Source: Microcaldota archaeon (lineage in GTDB: Archaea > Micrarchaeota > Micrarchaeia > Norongarragalinales > JACRGE01). From it: DNA of 34,357 nucleotides. Position numbers and translations under genes: made by a program. Below, piece after piece: positions 8,671-16,014 of this stretch; position 1 is the stretch's first letter; every line of letters begins with the position of its first letter. The stretch lies in assembly GCA_016212465.1 (NCBI GenBank), contig JACRGE010000038.1:1-34357 (forward strand), read 5' to 3'. The notes beneath the pieces were generated by a model that saw only the letters and a list, made by a program, of their open reading frames with translations, did no database searches and was not told the origin of the DNA.

Positions 8671-8709
8671 TTTATATGTTACTATTGAGCAGTAAATACA
8701 TTTATATAG
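8671..8709. promoter_or_regulatory. Divergent promoter region, surface protein / TrmB regulator
   Basis: Two TATA boxes lie 20-30 nt apart in opposite directions: AACATATAAA on the minus strand (8671-8680) for the surface protein, and TTTATATAG on the plus strand (8701-8709) for the TrmB-like gene. Because a regulator gene faces the surface gene, this region is a reasonable place for auto- and cross-regulation. No clear operator palindrome was seen. Confidence 0.5.
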
Positions 8710-8743
8710 TGAATCGTCGCTAATAATTGTTGTCATATTTTTC

Positions 8744-9583
8744 ATGCTGGGGATGTTACTCGTGCTAAAGGATAAATTTAAAAATGAGGGAGCGTTTAGT
8801 AGTATAGTTGACATGGTGAAAAACGCTGACCTGCTTAATAGTCTTAGACGGCTTGGTTTGAACCAGTATGAAGCACAGGCCTATTTGACACTTTCAACGT
8901 TGGGTGAAAAAACAGCTGGAGAGTTGAGCGAGCAAGCCGAACTCCCGAGGCCAAGGGTTTATGACGTGTTAAGCAAGCTTCAAGATAAAGGATTCGTCGC
9001 TCTCCAACCAGGCAGGCCCGTGAAATACGCTGCTCTTCCTATCATGGAAGCAGTGAGGACCCTCAAGAAACAGAAGGAGCTCTCCTTGACTGACGAGATC
9101 GGCCAAGTAGAAGAGCTTGGAAAGGAAATCTCGGGCAAGATGAAAAACATTGCAATGACTGAGAGGTATGGGATAGAAGAAAACGTGTGGACCCTTAAGG
9201 GAAGGGACGCTATTTATTCAAAGATTGCGGGCATGATTGCAAATGCAAGGGACCACATAACCCTGAGCACCACGCAGGAGGGGATAGCGAGGAAGATGAA
9301 AGCGCATCTCAAGGAGTTGGAGAAGGCGAGCACGCGGGGAGTGAAAGTAAACATAGTTTCTCCAATAAACCAGAAAGAGCTTGCTTCTAAAATGGGCGAT
9401 TTGGCGAAACTCGTTTCCCACAGCCCGAAAGAGCTTCCTACGAGGATGTTTCTTGCAGACAATGAGGCGCTTCTTTTTTTAACTGACGAAAAAACCCCCG
9501 GGGAAGACGAAGTCGGAGTCTGGATTCGCTCACCTCATTTGGTGAAGACGTTCAAGCACGCGTTTGGAACGCAAGAGAAATAG
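8744..9583 (+). CDS. TrmB-family transcriptional regulator
   Basis: 279 residues. The N-terminal winged helix (about residues 30-95) reads LRRLGLNQYEAQAYLTL, then AGELSEQAELPRPRVYDVLS, which is the TrmB signature of helix-turn-helix recognition. The C-terminal half after a coiled linker resembles the phospholipase-D-like TrmB effector domain, with DHITLSTTQEG and RGVKVNIVSP. TrmB proteins usually sense sugars or other metabolites. The start is uncertain: 8744 follows a TATA box at 8701, but a second AAATTTAAAA lies just before an ATG at 8813 that would give a more usual N-terminus. It ends 11 nt from the convergent cutA. Confidence 0.85.
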   Translation: MLGMLLVLKDKFKNEGAFSSIVDMVKNADLLNSLRRLGLNQYEAQAYLTLSTLGEKTAGELSEQAELPRPRVYDVLSKLQDKGFVALQPGRPVKYAALPIMEAVRTLKKQKELSLTDEIGQVEELGKEISGKMKNIAMTERYGIEENVWTLKGRDAIYSKIAGMIANARDHITLSTTQEGIARKMKAHLKELEKASTRGVKVNIVSPINQKELASKMGDLAKLVSHSPKELPTRMFLADNEALLFLTDEKTPGEDEVGVWIRSPHLVKTFKHAFGTQEK

Positions 9584-9594
9584 TTACCTACTCG

Positions 9595-9909
9595 TTATAT
9601 GGCGGATTCTTCAATCCACTTCAGGAATTCGTCGTTTCCATCAATTTCAAAAAAAGCGATTATTGGGCACGCATCGCCGTGAATCTTTTTTATTGTGGAT
9701 ATTATTTCCTGTTTGTTTCTCAGCATTGAAAAAGCTTGAATATTATAGTACTCTTTTTCAACGACTCTTCCGTTCCACCAGTATCTAGACGGTCCGTGGG
9801 TCATCAACGAGCCAGCGACAAGCTTTCTCTTGACTAGAGCATCTGAAATCTGGTTTGCCTCCTCTGATGAAGTCGCACTAATCAAAACTTGACAAAAGTC
9901 TCTCTGCAT
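9595..9909 (-). CDS. cutA: CutA1-like protein
   Basis: 104 residues, normal for the family. VLISATSSEEANQISDALVKRKLVAG matches the first ferredoxin-like strand and helix, RYWWNGRVVEKEY matches the signature YWWxGxxxxxxE, and IIAFFEIDGNDEFLKWIEES matches the C-terminal end. CutA proteins form very stable trimers linked to divalent-metal tolerance, though the true function is unclear. The cysteine common after the first helix (AACVN) is replaced here by AGSLM. It lies downstream of the putative metalloprotein gene and may share its transcript. Confidence 0.85.
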   Translation of the reverse strand: MQRDFCQVLISATSSEEANQISDALVKRKLVAGSLMTHGPSRYWWNGRVVEKEYYNIQAFSMLRNKQEIISTIKKIHGDACPIIAFFEIDGNDEFLKWIEESAI

Positions 9910-9939
9910 AAAATAGCACTCTCCTTATCAACGCCAACG

Positions 9940-10350
9940 CTACTTGCATCCGTTTTTCTTCCAAACCCAATAGGTCCTCATCTGGTGGCTCCTCCAATTC
10001 CCTCCCTTTTCCTTGAACCATCGTTTCTCGATTGCTTCCGCAATGGGGTGAGCTTGGCTGTCCACGTCAAGCCCGTATCTCCTCACAACATAGCCCTCAA
10101 TCGCTTCATGCAAGATTACTGCTTGCCTGTCCAAGCCGTTTAAATCGTCGTCAACATAAACTTTTCTCTTCTTCCTATTCCATTCGCCAACGTGCCTCTG
10201 GCGCTTTTGCACGAGCCCACGGTCTCTTAGGGGAGTGCCATCGTAAACCAGGGAAACAAAATCCTTCCCGAAAACAAGTGATTTAACCGGCTCTTCCATG
10301 AGCCTTCTTATCAGTTGAAAAACACCCTTGGTGCGCTTTCGGCGTTTCAT
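9940..10350 (-). CDS. Small putative metal-binding protein with HEAIE...AH motif
   Basis: 136 residues, basic. Residues around 83-108 read ILHEAIEGYVVRRYGLD, followed by AHPIAEAIEKRWF. The spacing HExxE...AHxxAxxxE is seen in small uncharacterised zinc-protein families of archaea and phages, where His and Glu side chains are thought to bind a metal. The N-terminus MKRRKRTKG is highly basic and may bind nucleic acid. It lies between eS1 and cutA on the same strand with gaps of 63 and 30 nt, so it may be co-transcribed with ribosomal proteins. I do not recognise a specific function. Confidence 0.6.
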   Translation of the reverse strand: MKRRKRTKGVFQLIRRLMEEPVKSLVFGKDFVSLVYDGTPLRDRGLVQKRQRHVGEWNRKKRKVYVDDDLNGLDRQAVILHEAIEGYVVRRYGLDVDSQAHPIAEAIEKRWFKEKGGNWRSHQMRTYWVWKKNGCK

Positions 10351-10413
10351 AAAATTAGTAGTTGAAACCGAATAAAAGGATTATTGAAAAGCAGTCAAGA
10401 ACACCCAACACGA

Positions 10414-11067
10414 CTATTGGAGTGGTTCTGGCTTTTGTTCTATACTGGGGAGTGGTACGACCGCCTGTTCCTTGGGAATCTCTTTTCCCTCCATGTCAAA
10501 TTCTTCCTTTAGCTCGGTTTTCCTTATCTCAACTTTTTTTATTGGAACTAGTTTCTTCAGTTTTCCAAGCATTTCAAGCGAAACTTTGCCGAACAGGACA
10601 TCCTGAATGAATTGCCCAAAATCTTCGCTGGCCGTTTTCTTCTTGAGCTCTTCAGCAAAAAGGTTTCTCAAAGCGGTCTTTTGAGCTCTGCTGCATATGA
10701 TGTTCGTCAAGATTATCGCCTTTATCTTGAATTCCAGTCCATCCTTTGACTTGGTTGAAAAAACGACGCTTAAAACATCCCGTCTTCTTCTCACAAGCGC
10801 GCGCATGTACTCTTGCGCCATTTCATGGCCTATGAATTTGGTGTAAGCAGTCTTCCCCTTTATTTCACAAACACGGAGCTTCAGCGTTGTATAGACGTGC
10901 GAGAAATCTCTGGTAATGTCCTTCAAAGGCACTTTGATTATCCTATTCAGGAGGTGCTCCTCGTCTGTTGCAATCACTTGAGCGACTTCTACTTCATTTA
11001 AAAACTTTGGTGCAGTCACAGAGTACCAGCTCTTTGTTTTCCAAGTGTCCACAATTTTTTTGACCAT
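10414..11067 (-). CDS. rps3ae: Small ribosomal subunit protein eS1 (S3Ae)
   Basis: 217 residues, in the normal range for archaeal eS1. The N-terminus KTKSWYSVTAPKFLNEVEVAQ and the segment RDFSHVYTTLKLRVCEIKGK, with FIGHEMAQEYMRALVRRR, are characteristic. The protein sits near the mRNA exit site of the 30S subunit. The C-terminal tail (about 30 residues, Pro/Glu/Gln-rich) is longer than in many homologues. It begins 16 nt after the uS15 stop and is the second gene of a uS15-eS1 pair commonly kept in archaea. Confidence 0.96.
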   Translation of the reverse strand: MVKKIVDTWKTKSWYSVTAPKFLNEVEVAQVIATDEEHLLNRIIKVPLKDITRDFSHVYTTLKLRVCEIKGKTAYTKFIGHEMAQEYMRALVRRRRDVLSVVFSTKSKDGLEFKIKAIILTNIICSRAQKTALRNLFAEELKKKTASEDFGQFIQDVLFGKVSLEMLGKLKKLVPIKKVEIRKTELKEEFDMEGKEIPKEQAVVPLPSIEQKPEPLQ

Positions 11068-11083
11068 TCAGAACGCCTTTTTC

Positions 11084-11539
11084 TTACTTCACGAGCAATG
11101 CCGCCTTTTCTGGCTCGTAATACCAATCCCTCGGAAGCTTCTTGACTTCGTGGTAATACCTGACGAGCCGCCTAATCTTTGATTCAGTATTAGAAAGCTC
11201 CCTTTTGTTGCTAAGGTCTCTCGGATTTTCCTTGAGATGCTTTCTTAGATTCACGGCAGATTTTATGAGCGATATCAAATCAGGCGGGAACTTTCCCAGC
11301 TGGCTTGCATCCTTCAAGATCTGGGAAACGGTTTTGCCGGCAATGACTTTGGTAGAAGGGATGCCGTATTCATCTCTTAATATCTGGCCTATCTGGGCGG
11401 GATTTTTGCCTTCATTTGCAAATTTCAAAACCAAACCAGATATATCATCTTTTGAGTACTGCACCCAAGAAGGGGGAATTCTGGCTATAGGCCTTCGCGA
11501 GCCGCTTTTGCCTTTCTTTCTTGTATGCATTCTTGCCAT
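11084..11539 (-). CDS. rps15: Small ribosomal subunit protein uS15
   Basis: 151 residues from the ATG at 11539, giving the normal MARMHTRKKGKSGSRRP start; the track start adds MAL. Archaeal uS15 has the N-terminal extension seen here, then the S15 fold with YSKDDISGLVLKFANEG, GIPSTKVIAGKTVSQIL and the C-terminal LVRYYHEVKKLP. It binds the 16S rRNA central domain. The start is set by AGGTGG 5 nt upstream. Just upstream lies a short ORF that repeats the same first six residues. Confidence 0.96.
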   Translation of the reverse strand: MARMHTRKKGKSGSRRPIARIPPSWVQYSKDDISGLVLKFANEGKNPAQIGQILRDEYGIPSTKVIAGKTVSQILKDASQLGKFPPDLISLIKSAVNLRKHLKENPRDLSNKRELSNTESKIRRLVRYYHEVKKLPRDWYYEPEKAALLVK

Positions 11540-11652
11540 AAGAGCCACCTATTTTTTCCCAAGGCTTTTGCTGTTTTCCCCAGGATTTTTCCCGCAGGAA
11601 AAAGGCTGTTTGCCGCAGCAAAAGGCTTTTATCGTATGCATTCTCGCCATAA
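11521..11652 (-). repeat. In-frame 21-bp direct repeat of the uS15 start region
   Basis: Copies at 11521-11541 and 11632-11652 match at 19 of 21 positions; both differences are T/C transitions. The copies contain the start codon and first five codons. Between them lie two nested inverted repeats: TTTTGCTG/CAGCAAAA (11566-11573 with 11616-11623) and TTTTTCC/GGAAAAA (11586-11592 with 11597-11603, loop of 4). Confidence 0.75.
11549..11650 (-). CDS. 33-residue leader ORF repeating the uS15 start
   Basis: Not in the ORF track. It encodes MARMHT, as uS15 does, followed by a Lys/Gly/Cys-rich stretch with CCGK and SCGK, and stops with TAG 9 nt before the uS15 ATG, so the stop overlaps the uS15 ribosome binding site region. 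A weak GGTG lies 8-11 nt before its ATG. The reading frame is the same as uS15, with the starts 111 nt apart. It could be a regulatory upstream ORF or a decayed duplication. Expression is not shown. Confidence 0.4.
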   Translation of the reverse strand: MARMHTIKAFCCGKQPFSCGKNPGENSKSLGKK

Positions 11653-11718
11653 AAAAACACCGTTAATTTTCTATGCATGCCTAAGTCTGATTAAAGAGAG
11701 CAGAATTTCGCTATCAAC

Positions 11719-14139
11719 TCATGTTTGTTTCTCGCTCATGCGTAGATCGACTGCAATCTCACCGTCCTTGACTCTCGTTCTTATTGTCTTAACCGAACCC
11801 ACTTCAAGTATTTCCTCACTAACGGTCTCCAGTTTCTTCAGCGTTTCTTCTGGAGCCAGTATCTCAATGTAGTCTGCTGCTTCGTTCAGAGAGAAGCCGC
11901 GGCTTGCCTTGAACTTCCTTATGTGAGACAATATCAAATTCAAATTAGCAACTATATTCTCGGACTCATTATTTATATAACCTTCCTCGGCGATTGGCCA
12001 AGCCGAGAGGTGAATACTTCTCGCATCTTTGAAAATACTTTGATAGATTTCCTCAGTGAGGAAAGGCATTATGGGTGCAAGGAGCTTCAGGGTTTCTTTC
12101 AGCACGGTGTAAAGAGTGAATTGAGCAGCGGTTTTGCTTTCCTCCCCGACGTTCTTATATGTCCGATATTTCACTTCCTCAAGGTAGTAATCGCAGAACT
12201 CGTTCCAGAAAAATGAATGGAGTGTCGTGATAGTCGAGTAATAGTCATATCCATCCATGGCGTCTGTGCATTTGGATATCGCTTTGTTGAGCCTGCTGAT
12301 AATCCATTTGTCGGTCTCCCTCAGCTTCAGCCGCTTCGCATCCAGTTTCTTTATATCAAACCCAGCAAGGGATTTTTCAACGAACTTCGAAGCGTTCCAC
12401 AACTTTATTCCAAACGCCTGACCGCGTTCAACATCCTTGTAAGAGAACGGCCTGTCTTTGGCAAAGGCGCCACTCAATGCAGCCCATTGGCGCAGCGCAT
12501 CAGCTGAGTACTTTTGGAGGAGGACGTCAGGGTCCTCGAAGTTGCCCGCGCTCTTGCTCATCTTCTTTCCGTCCGTCCCAAGCACGTTGCCGTTTATCAA
12601 TAGCTCCCTGAAAGGCGGCTCACCTGTGAAGTAGAGGCACCTGAAAATCGTGTAGAACGCCCATGTGCGGATGATTTCAACACCTTGTGGCCTCAGGGAA
12701 GTAGGGTAGACCCGCTCAGTAAAGTCCTTTCTTGAACCAAGGAAAAAATCGCTTATAACGAGGGGAGTAATGCTTGAGTCAACCCAGACATCGCACGTGC
12801 TCCGTTCACTAATCAAATCCCCGCCACACTCGCACTTGTCTTGAGGCGGGCGATCCTTGTACGGGTCCACCGGAAGGCTTCTCTCGTCTGGTACGAATAT
12901 CAATCCACACTTGTTGCAATACCAGAAGGGAATCGGAGTCCCGTATGTTCGCTGTCTGGATATACACCAATCCCATTCCAGTCCCTCGGTCCAGTTTATC
13001 AAGTGTTGTATAGAAAAGTCGGGAATCCACTTCATCTTTTTTGCTGCATCAAGGATCTTCTGCTTCCAGTCCCTCACCTTTATGAACCACTGGAGGGAAA
13101 GCATGAATTCAACGGGGGTATCACAGCGGTCGTGAAGCTTTACCACCTGATGAAGGGGGGTTTGGTTCGTAAGCTTTCCCGCATTCCTTAACTCGTCGAT
13201 AATGCGTTTCCTCGCTTCATCAAGCCTAAGGTTATTGAAGGGACCTGCGTTGATCAACCTGCCTGCTTCCGAAAACGCCTTTATCACGGGGAGTTCGTGT
13301 CGGTAAACCCACATGACGTCGCTTTTGTCTCCGAACGTGCATGCCATTACGATTCCGGTTCCGAATTCCGTGTCCACCTCTGGCTCGGAAAGAATCTTTA
13401 CATCCCTGTTGAAGAGAGGGATAATAGCAGTTTTGCCTATAAGGTGTTTGTAACGATCGTCATTTGGGTGCACGAAAACCGCAACACAGGCGTGCAAGAG
13501 TTCTGGCCGGGTAGTGGCAATCGGAATGTCTTCATCAGTCTCCTTGCACTTGAATGTAATGAAATTGAGTATAGTGTCTCTCTCGATCTCGTCAACCTCT
13601 GCTTTGGCGATCGCGCTCTTGCATTGTACACAGAAAAGCACGGGATGTTCTGCATGGTATATCATACCGCCCTCAAGCATCTTCAAGAGAGAAAACTGCA
13701 CAAACTTATGGTATTCTGGATCCATCGTCTTGTACTCGTACCTCCAATCAGGGGAGAAACCCATTCTCTTCATCTGCTCCTTCATCTTTGAAATGTTTTC
13801 CTTGGTGAACTCAATGCATTTCTTGAGAAATGCTTCCCTGCCTAGCCCAAGCCCGTACTTCTGTTCCACCTTCACTTCAGTTGGAAACCCTTGGCAGTCC
13901 CAACCCTGTGGAAAGAACACATTATAGCCTCTCATCCTCTTGTATCTGGCAGCTATGTCAAAATAGGAGTAGGAAAGCATGTGGCCCATGTGTAGAGCAC
14001 CGGAAGTGAAGGGAGGGGGGGAGTCTATGCTGTAAACAGGCCTGCTGAGATCATTTTCATCGAATTTATATACTTTGTTGGCCTCCCATCTCTTGACTCC
14101 CTTTGCTTCAATCTCTTTGAAATTTAGTTTCTCAAGCAT
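11719..14139 (-). CDS. valS: Valyl-tRNA synthetase
   Basis: 806 residues, a little shorter than typical archaeal ValRS. The class I HIGH motif is HMGH at residues 50-53 (SGALHMGHMLSY), and KMSKS appears as GTDGKKMSKSAGN. ARYKRMRGYNVFFPQGWDCQGFPTE and SLRPQGVEIIRTWAFYT match archaeal ValRS. Editing-domain sequence ATTRPELLHACVAVFVHP is present, as are zinc-type cysteines (CNKCG, CECGG). The C-terminal anticodon-binding helix bundle is present with no long coiled-coil tail. The enzyme charges tRNA-Val and hydrolyses Thr-tRNA-Val. It ends 68 nt before the uS15 leader ORF. Confidence 0.95.
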   Translation of the reverse strand: MLEKLNFKEIEAKGVKRWEANKVYKFDENDLSRPVYSIDSPPPFTSGALHMGHMLSYSYFDIAARYKRMRGYNVFFPQGWDCQGFPTEVKVEQKYGLGLGREAFLKKCIEFTKENISKMKEQMKRMGFSPDWRYEYKTMDPEYHKFVQFSLLKMLEGGMIYHAEHPVLFCVQCKSAIAKAEVDEIERDTILNFITFKCKETDEDIPIATTRPELLHACVAVFVHPNDDRYKHLIGKTAIIPLFNRDVKILSEPEVDTEFGTGIVMACTFGDKSDVMWVYRHELPVIKAFSEAGRLINAGPFNNLRLDEARKRIIDELRNAGKLTNQTPLHQVVKLHDRCDTPVEFMLSLQWFIKVRDWKQKILDAAKKMKWIPDFSIQHLINWTEGLEWDWCISRQRTYGTPIPFWYCNKCGLIFVPDERSLPVDPYKDRPPQDKCECGGDLISERSTCDVWVDSSITPLVISDFFLGSRKDFTERVYPTSLRPQGVEIIRTWAFYTIFRCLYFTGEPPFRELLINGNVLGTDGKKMSKSAGNFEDPDVLLQKYSADALRQWAALSGAFAKDRPFSYKDVERGQAFGIKLWNASKFVEKSLAGFDIKKLDAKRLKLRETDKWIISRLNKAISKCTDAMDGYDYYSTITTLHSFFWNEFCDYYLEEVKYRTYKNVGEESKTAAQFTLYTVLKETLKLLAPIMPFLTEEIYQSIFKDARSIHLSAWPIAEEGYINNESENIVANLNLILSHIRKFKASRGFSLNEAADYIEILAPEETLKKLETVSEEILEVGSVKTIRTRVKDGEIAVDLRMSEKQT

Positions 14140-14184
14140 TTTTTCACCAATGAATCTAGAAGTATGATGTGATTAAGATCACGA

Positions 14185-14979
14185 TCAGATAAACTCTGCG
14201 AGCTTTTTTTCACTTAACTCAATCTCTTCGCCTTCAATCGGAATAACAGTCCGGACACCAGTCAAGTCCTCGAGTTTTTTTCTCTGCTCCTCCTTGCCAG
14301 CTTGCAGGAATTTCAAGCCCATATGCAAAATGAAGAGAGTACGCGGTTTTTTCTTCACTGAATTTATAATTTCTGCAGCTTCGTCAATGCACAAGTGAAA
14401 AGGAAACTTGTCATCATCAGGCCTCAAGCAATTTACAATCAAGTGCATGCATCCATCAAACTGTTTGGCGAGACCATCAAAAACCTCTGTATCGCTTGTA
14501 TAGCCGAGAACTGGTTTTGAATCCATTTTAAGCACGAAACCAATCGCGGTGGGGTCCTCGTGAACTGTTTTTTTGGCCTCAATCACTGCGTTTTTCCATT
14601 CAAAGCATTCCCCTGGCTTTAAGGAGGAACATGTTTCAACAAGACTCTTGAAGTAATCGAACATTATCTTCTCGAACTTGCCTTTCCCGTTTATGACTGT
14701 CTCGCTTCCTATCATGAAACCTTTTTTCTTATAGCCGAGAGTCATGGCTTCCAGCATTATCTGCAGGTCGTTGTAATGATCTAGATGTGCATGGGAAACA
14801 AAAATGCCGTCTGTTTTCCTAAAATCGTGCTTGGCTTGAATGCTTTTTAGAAACGCACCTGGACCAGGGTCTACATGCATGCTCCAGCCATCCAAACCAA
14901 TTCCGAATCCTCCAGTTCCCAAGAGTTGTCTATCGACCACAACCCTGCCGCCGCCGGTGCCAAAAAAAATGAGTTTCAT
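14185..14979 (-). CDS. Metallo-beta-lactamase-fold hydrolase (RNase Z/PhnP-like group)
   Basis: 264 residues. The N-terminus MKLIFFGTGGG and the motif SHAHLDHYNDL give the metal-binding HxHxDH. Later metal ligands are visible around TVHED, YTSDTEVF and the C-terminal ILHMGL. This layout, without a long clamp arm, fits the MBL group containing RNase Z and phosphodiesterases such as PhnP. The exact substrate cannot be fixed: tRNA 3' processing is possible, but the typical RNase Z exosite is not obvious. It follows eL24 on the same strand after about 150 nt holding two hairpins. Confidence 0.8.
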   Translation of the reverse strand: MKLIFFGTGGGRVVVDRQLLGTGGFGIGLDGWSMHVDPGPGAFLKSIQAKHDFRKTDGIFVSHAHLDHYNDLQIMLEAMTLGYKKKGFMIGSETVINGKGKFEKIMFDYFKSLVETCSSLKPGECFEWKNAVIEAKKTVHEDPTAIGFVLKMDSKPVLGYTSDTEVFDGLAKQFDGCMHLIVNCLRPDDDKFPFHLCIDEAAEIINSVKKKPRTLFILHMGLKFLQAGKEEQRKKLEDLTGVRTVIPIEGEEIELSEKKLAEFI

Positions 14980-15052
14980 TCAATTCCCGTCACACAAAAA
15001 CATGCAGAGGCGCCTGCCCGACGCAACTAACCCTTTTGCTCCGGCAATGTGG

Positions 15053-15095
15053 AAAATCTGCGGATTTTACACACAGAAAATCCTTTGGATTTTCT
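15053..15095 (-). terminator. Two AAAATC/GATTTT hairpins downstream of eL24
   Basis: Two adjacent stem-loops share a core: AAAATC-TGCG-GATTTT (15053-15068) and AGAAAATCC-TTT-GGATTTTCT (15075-15095, 9 bp perfect). They lie about 40 nt after the eL24 stop and before the MBL gene on the same strand, where they could end or process the ribosomal-protein transcript. An AGGCGCCT palindrome also lies at 15007-15014. There is no coding sequence in 14980-15132 that I can support. Confidence 0.4.
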
Positions 15096-15132
15096 CTGAA
15101 GCGTTAACGAAATAATCCCGTCAAGAAAAGCA

Positions 15133-15297
15133 TCAAGCCGCTTTCTTCGTCCATTTGAGCTTGGTCTGGTTTCGACCCAAAGCAGCATTCTTTTCGCATT
15201 TCTTTGAGCAGTAACGCATGACAGTTCCCTCTCTCTTGAATAAAATAAGACCTTCACCAGCGGGTACCTCCTTTCCGCAAAAGCTACATGCAGCCAT
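15133..15297 (-). CDS. rpl24e: Large ribosomal subunit protein eL24
   Basis: 54 residues, missing from the ORF track because of its size. Translation gives MAACSFCGKEVPAGEGLILF, then a YCSKKCEKN segment, and ends LKWTKKAA. The CxxC...CxxxC zinc finger (Cys4, Cys7, Cys30, Cys34) and the basic end are diagnostic of archaeal eL24. An AGGTGAG site precedes the ATG. It follows eS28, matching the conserved archaeal order L7Ae-eS28-eL24, but ndk and infB, which often come next, are not here. Confidence 0.95.
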   Translation of the reverse strand: MAACSFCGKEVPAGEGLILFKREGTVMRYCSKKCEKNAALGRNQTKLKWTKKAA

Positions 15298-15335
15298 TCA
15301 GCTCACCTTTTCTTCAAATAGACTTCGTAGGGATT

Positions 15336-15623
15336 TCATCGTGCTTTAATCGGTTTGGCTTCCCGCTCTGTTTCAAGAAGCATTATGTATTCTCCAGTCT
15401 TCACTGGTCCTTTTACGTTCCTGCGGATAACCCTGCCCTTGTCTTTCCCCTCAAGCAGTTTCACCATCACTTGGTTCACTTCGCCGAAGACCCCTGTTTT
15501 ACCGAGGACGTCCACTATTTCTCCAAGAACGCCTTCAGCACTGTAAACCCTGCTCTTCTCAGATTTTTCTTCCTTTAACACTGGTTCGGGCTCCTTCTTC
15601 TTGATGATTTTCTTTCCTCCCAT
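15336..15623 (-). CDS. rps28e: Small ribosomal subunit protein eS28, with N-terminal extension
   Basis: 95 residues from the ATG at 15623, which has AGGTG 6 nt upstream; the track start at 15665 would translate a leader hairpin. The core matches eS28: [21 protein letters not shown], then [23 protein letters not shown] and LLETEREA. Archaeal eS28 is usually about 70 residues. Here an extra N-terminal stretch of about 25 residues is Lys/Glu-rich ([17 protein letters not shown]). The gene lies between L7Ae and eL24, but a structured spacer of 423 nt separates it from L7Ae. Confidence 0.93.
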   Translation of the reverse strand: MGGKKIIKKKEPEPVLKEEKSEKSRVYSAEGVLGEIVDVLGKTGVFGEVNQVMVKLLEGKDKGRVIRRNVKGPVKTGEYIMLLETEREAKPIKAR

Positions 15624-15635
15624 GAAAACACCTAT

Positions 15636-15653
15636 GAGGGACTTCGTCCCCTC
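15636..15653 (-). promoter_or_regulatory. Hairpin directly before the eS28 ribosome binding site
   Basis: On the minus strand GAGGGGAC-GAA-GTCCCTC folds to GGGAC/GTCCC plus GAG/CTC with one bulged base. Its 3' arm ends about 4 nt before the AGGTG of eS28, so it is well placed to affect ribosome access. A small GAAC/GTTC hairpin lies just upstream. Confidence 0.45.
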
Positions 15654-15682
15654 AACCCCCTCCAAGAACTACGTTCCCTAAG

Positions 15683-15700
15683 AGGAACCTCTCGGTTCCT
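15683..15700 (-). promoter_or_regulatory. GNRA-capped hairpin in the eS28 leader
   Basis: On the minus strand AGGAACC-GAGA-GGTTCCT is a perfect 7-bp stem closed by GAGA, a GNRA tetraloop. On the plus strand the loop would be TCTC, so the minus-strand RNA is the likely folded form. Confidence 0.5.
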
Positions 15701-15715
15701 ATGAGAAACCTACGG

Positions 15716-15763
15716 AATTGTTCTTAAACCTTACATTTTTCTTAATATCGTTTAAGAACAATT
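15716..15763 (-). repeat. Perfect 14-bp inverted repeat in the L7Ae-eS28 spacer
   Basis: AATTGTTCTTAAAC (15716-15729) and GTTTAAGAACAATT (15750-15763) are perfect complements with a 20-nt A/T-rich loop. The stem could form on RNA from either strand, or be a binding site on DNA. Confidence 0.7.
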
Positions 15764-15823
15764 TTCTTCAATCTTCCCTTAGTCTTGTCTTTTCCTTAAC
15801 CCATTTTTATTCTTGACGTTTCC

Positions 15824-15921
15824 AAACTGTGCGAAGCCAAACCGAGCTGACTGGGCTTCACACAGTTTCCAAACTGTATGAAACCCAACAATTTACGATA
15901 CAACAAGGTTTCAGACAGTTT
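15824..15921 (-). ncRNA. Two tandem hairpin units, possible cis-acting RNA
   Basis: Unit 1 arms are 15824-15838 and 15854-15868; unit 2 arms are 15871-15885 and 15907-15921. All four arms share AAACTGT...GAARCC or its complement. Unit 1 uses GAAGCC/GGCTTC and unit 2 uses GAAACC/GGTTTC, so the difference is compensated inside each hairpin. Arms 2 and 3 can also pair with each other into a 17-bp stem whose only non-Watson-Crick pairs are G-U on the minus strand. Two mutually exclusive folds are therefore possible. The region lies in the minus-strand transcript between L7Ae and eS28. Whether it is a free RNA, a leader switch or a repeat remnant is not known. Confidence 0.5.
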
Positions 15922-15995
15922 CCTTGACCCTCCTTTGTTCCTGATGTTCCATCAACCACTTTTTCTTTTTCAAGACGTTCTTTTGAGAAACTGCG

Positions 15996-16014
15996 TTTCC
16001 TAGGAAAGGCCTTT
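15996..16014. repeat. Overlapping palindromes after L7Ae
   Basis: TTTCCTAGGAAA (15996-16007) and AAAGGCCTTT (16005-16014) are perfect palindromes that overlap by three bases, about 35 nt after the L7Ae stop. They may act as a processing or terminator element, or simply be part of the repeat-rich spacer 15624-16046, which holds no protein gene I can support. Confidence 0.4.

Noticed and set aside
14169-14182. GTGAT-TAAG-ATCAC hairpin between valS and the MBL gene
   Set aside because: Only 5 bp and in a short gap; too weak to call as a terminator or operator.
15027-15257. ORF-track entry over eL24
   Set aside because: It is a frame shadow. The real gene is the 54-residue eL24 in another minus-strand frame.
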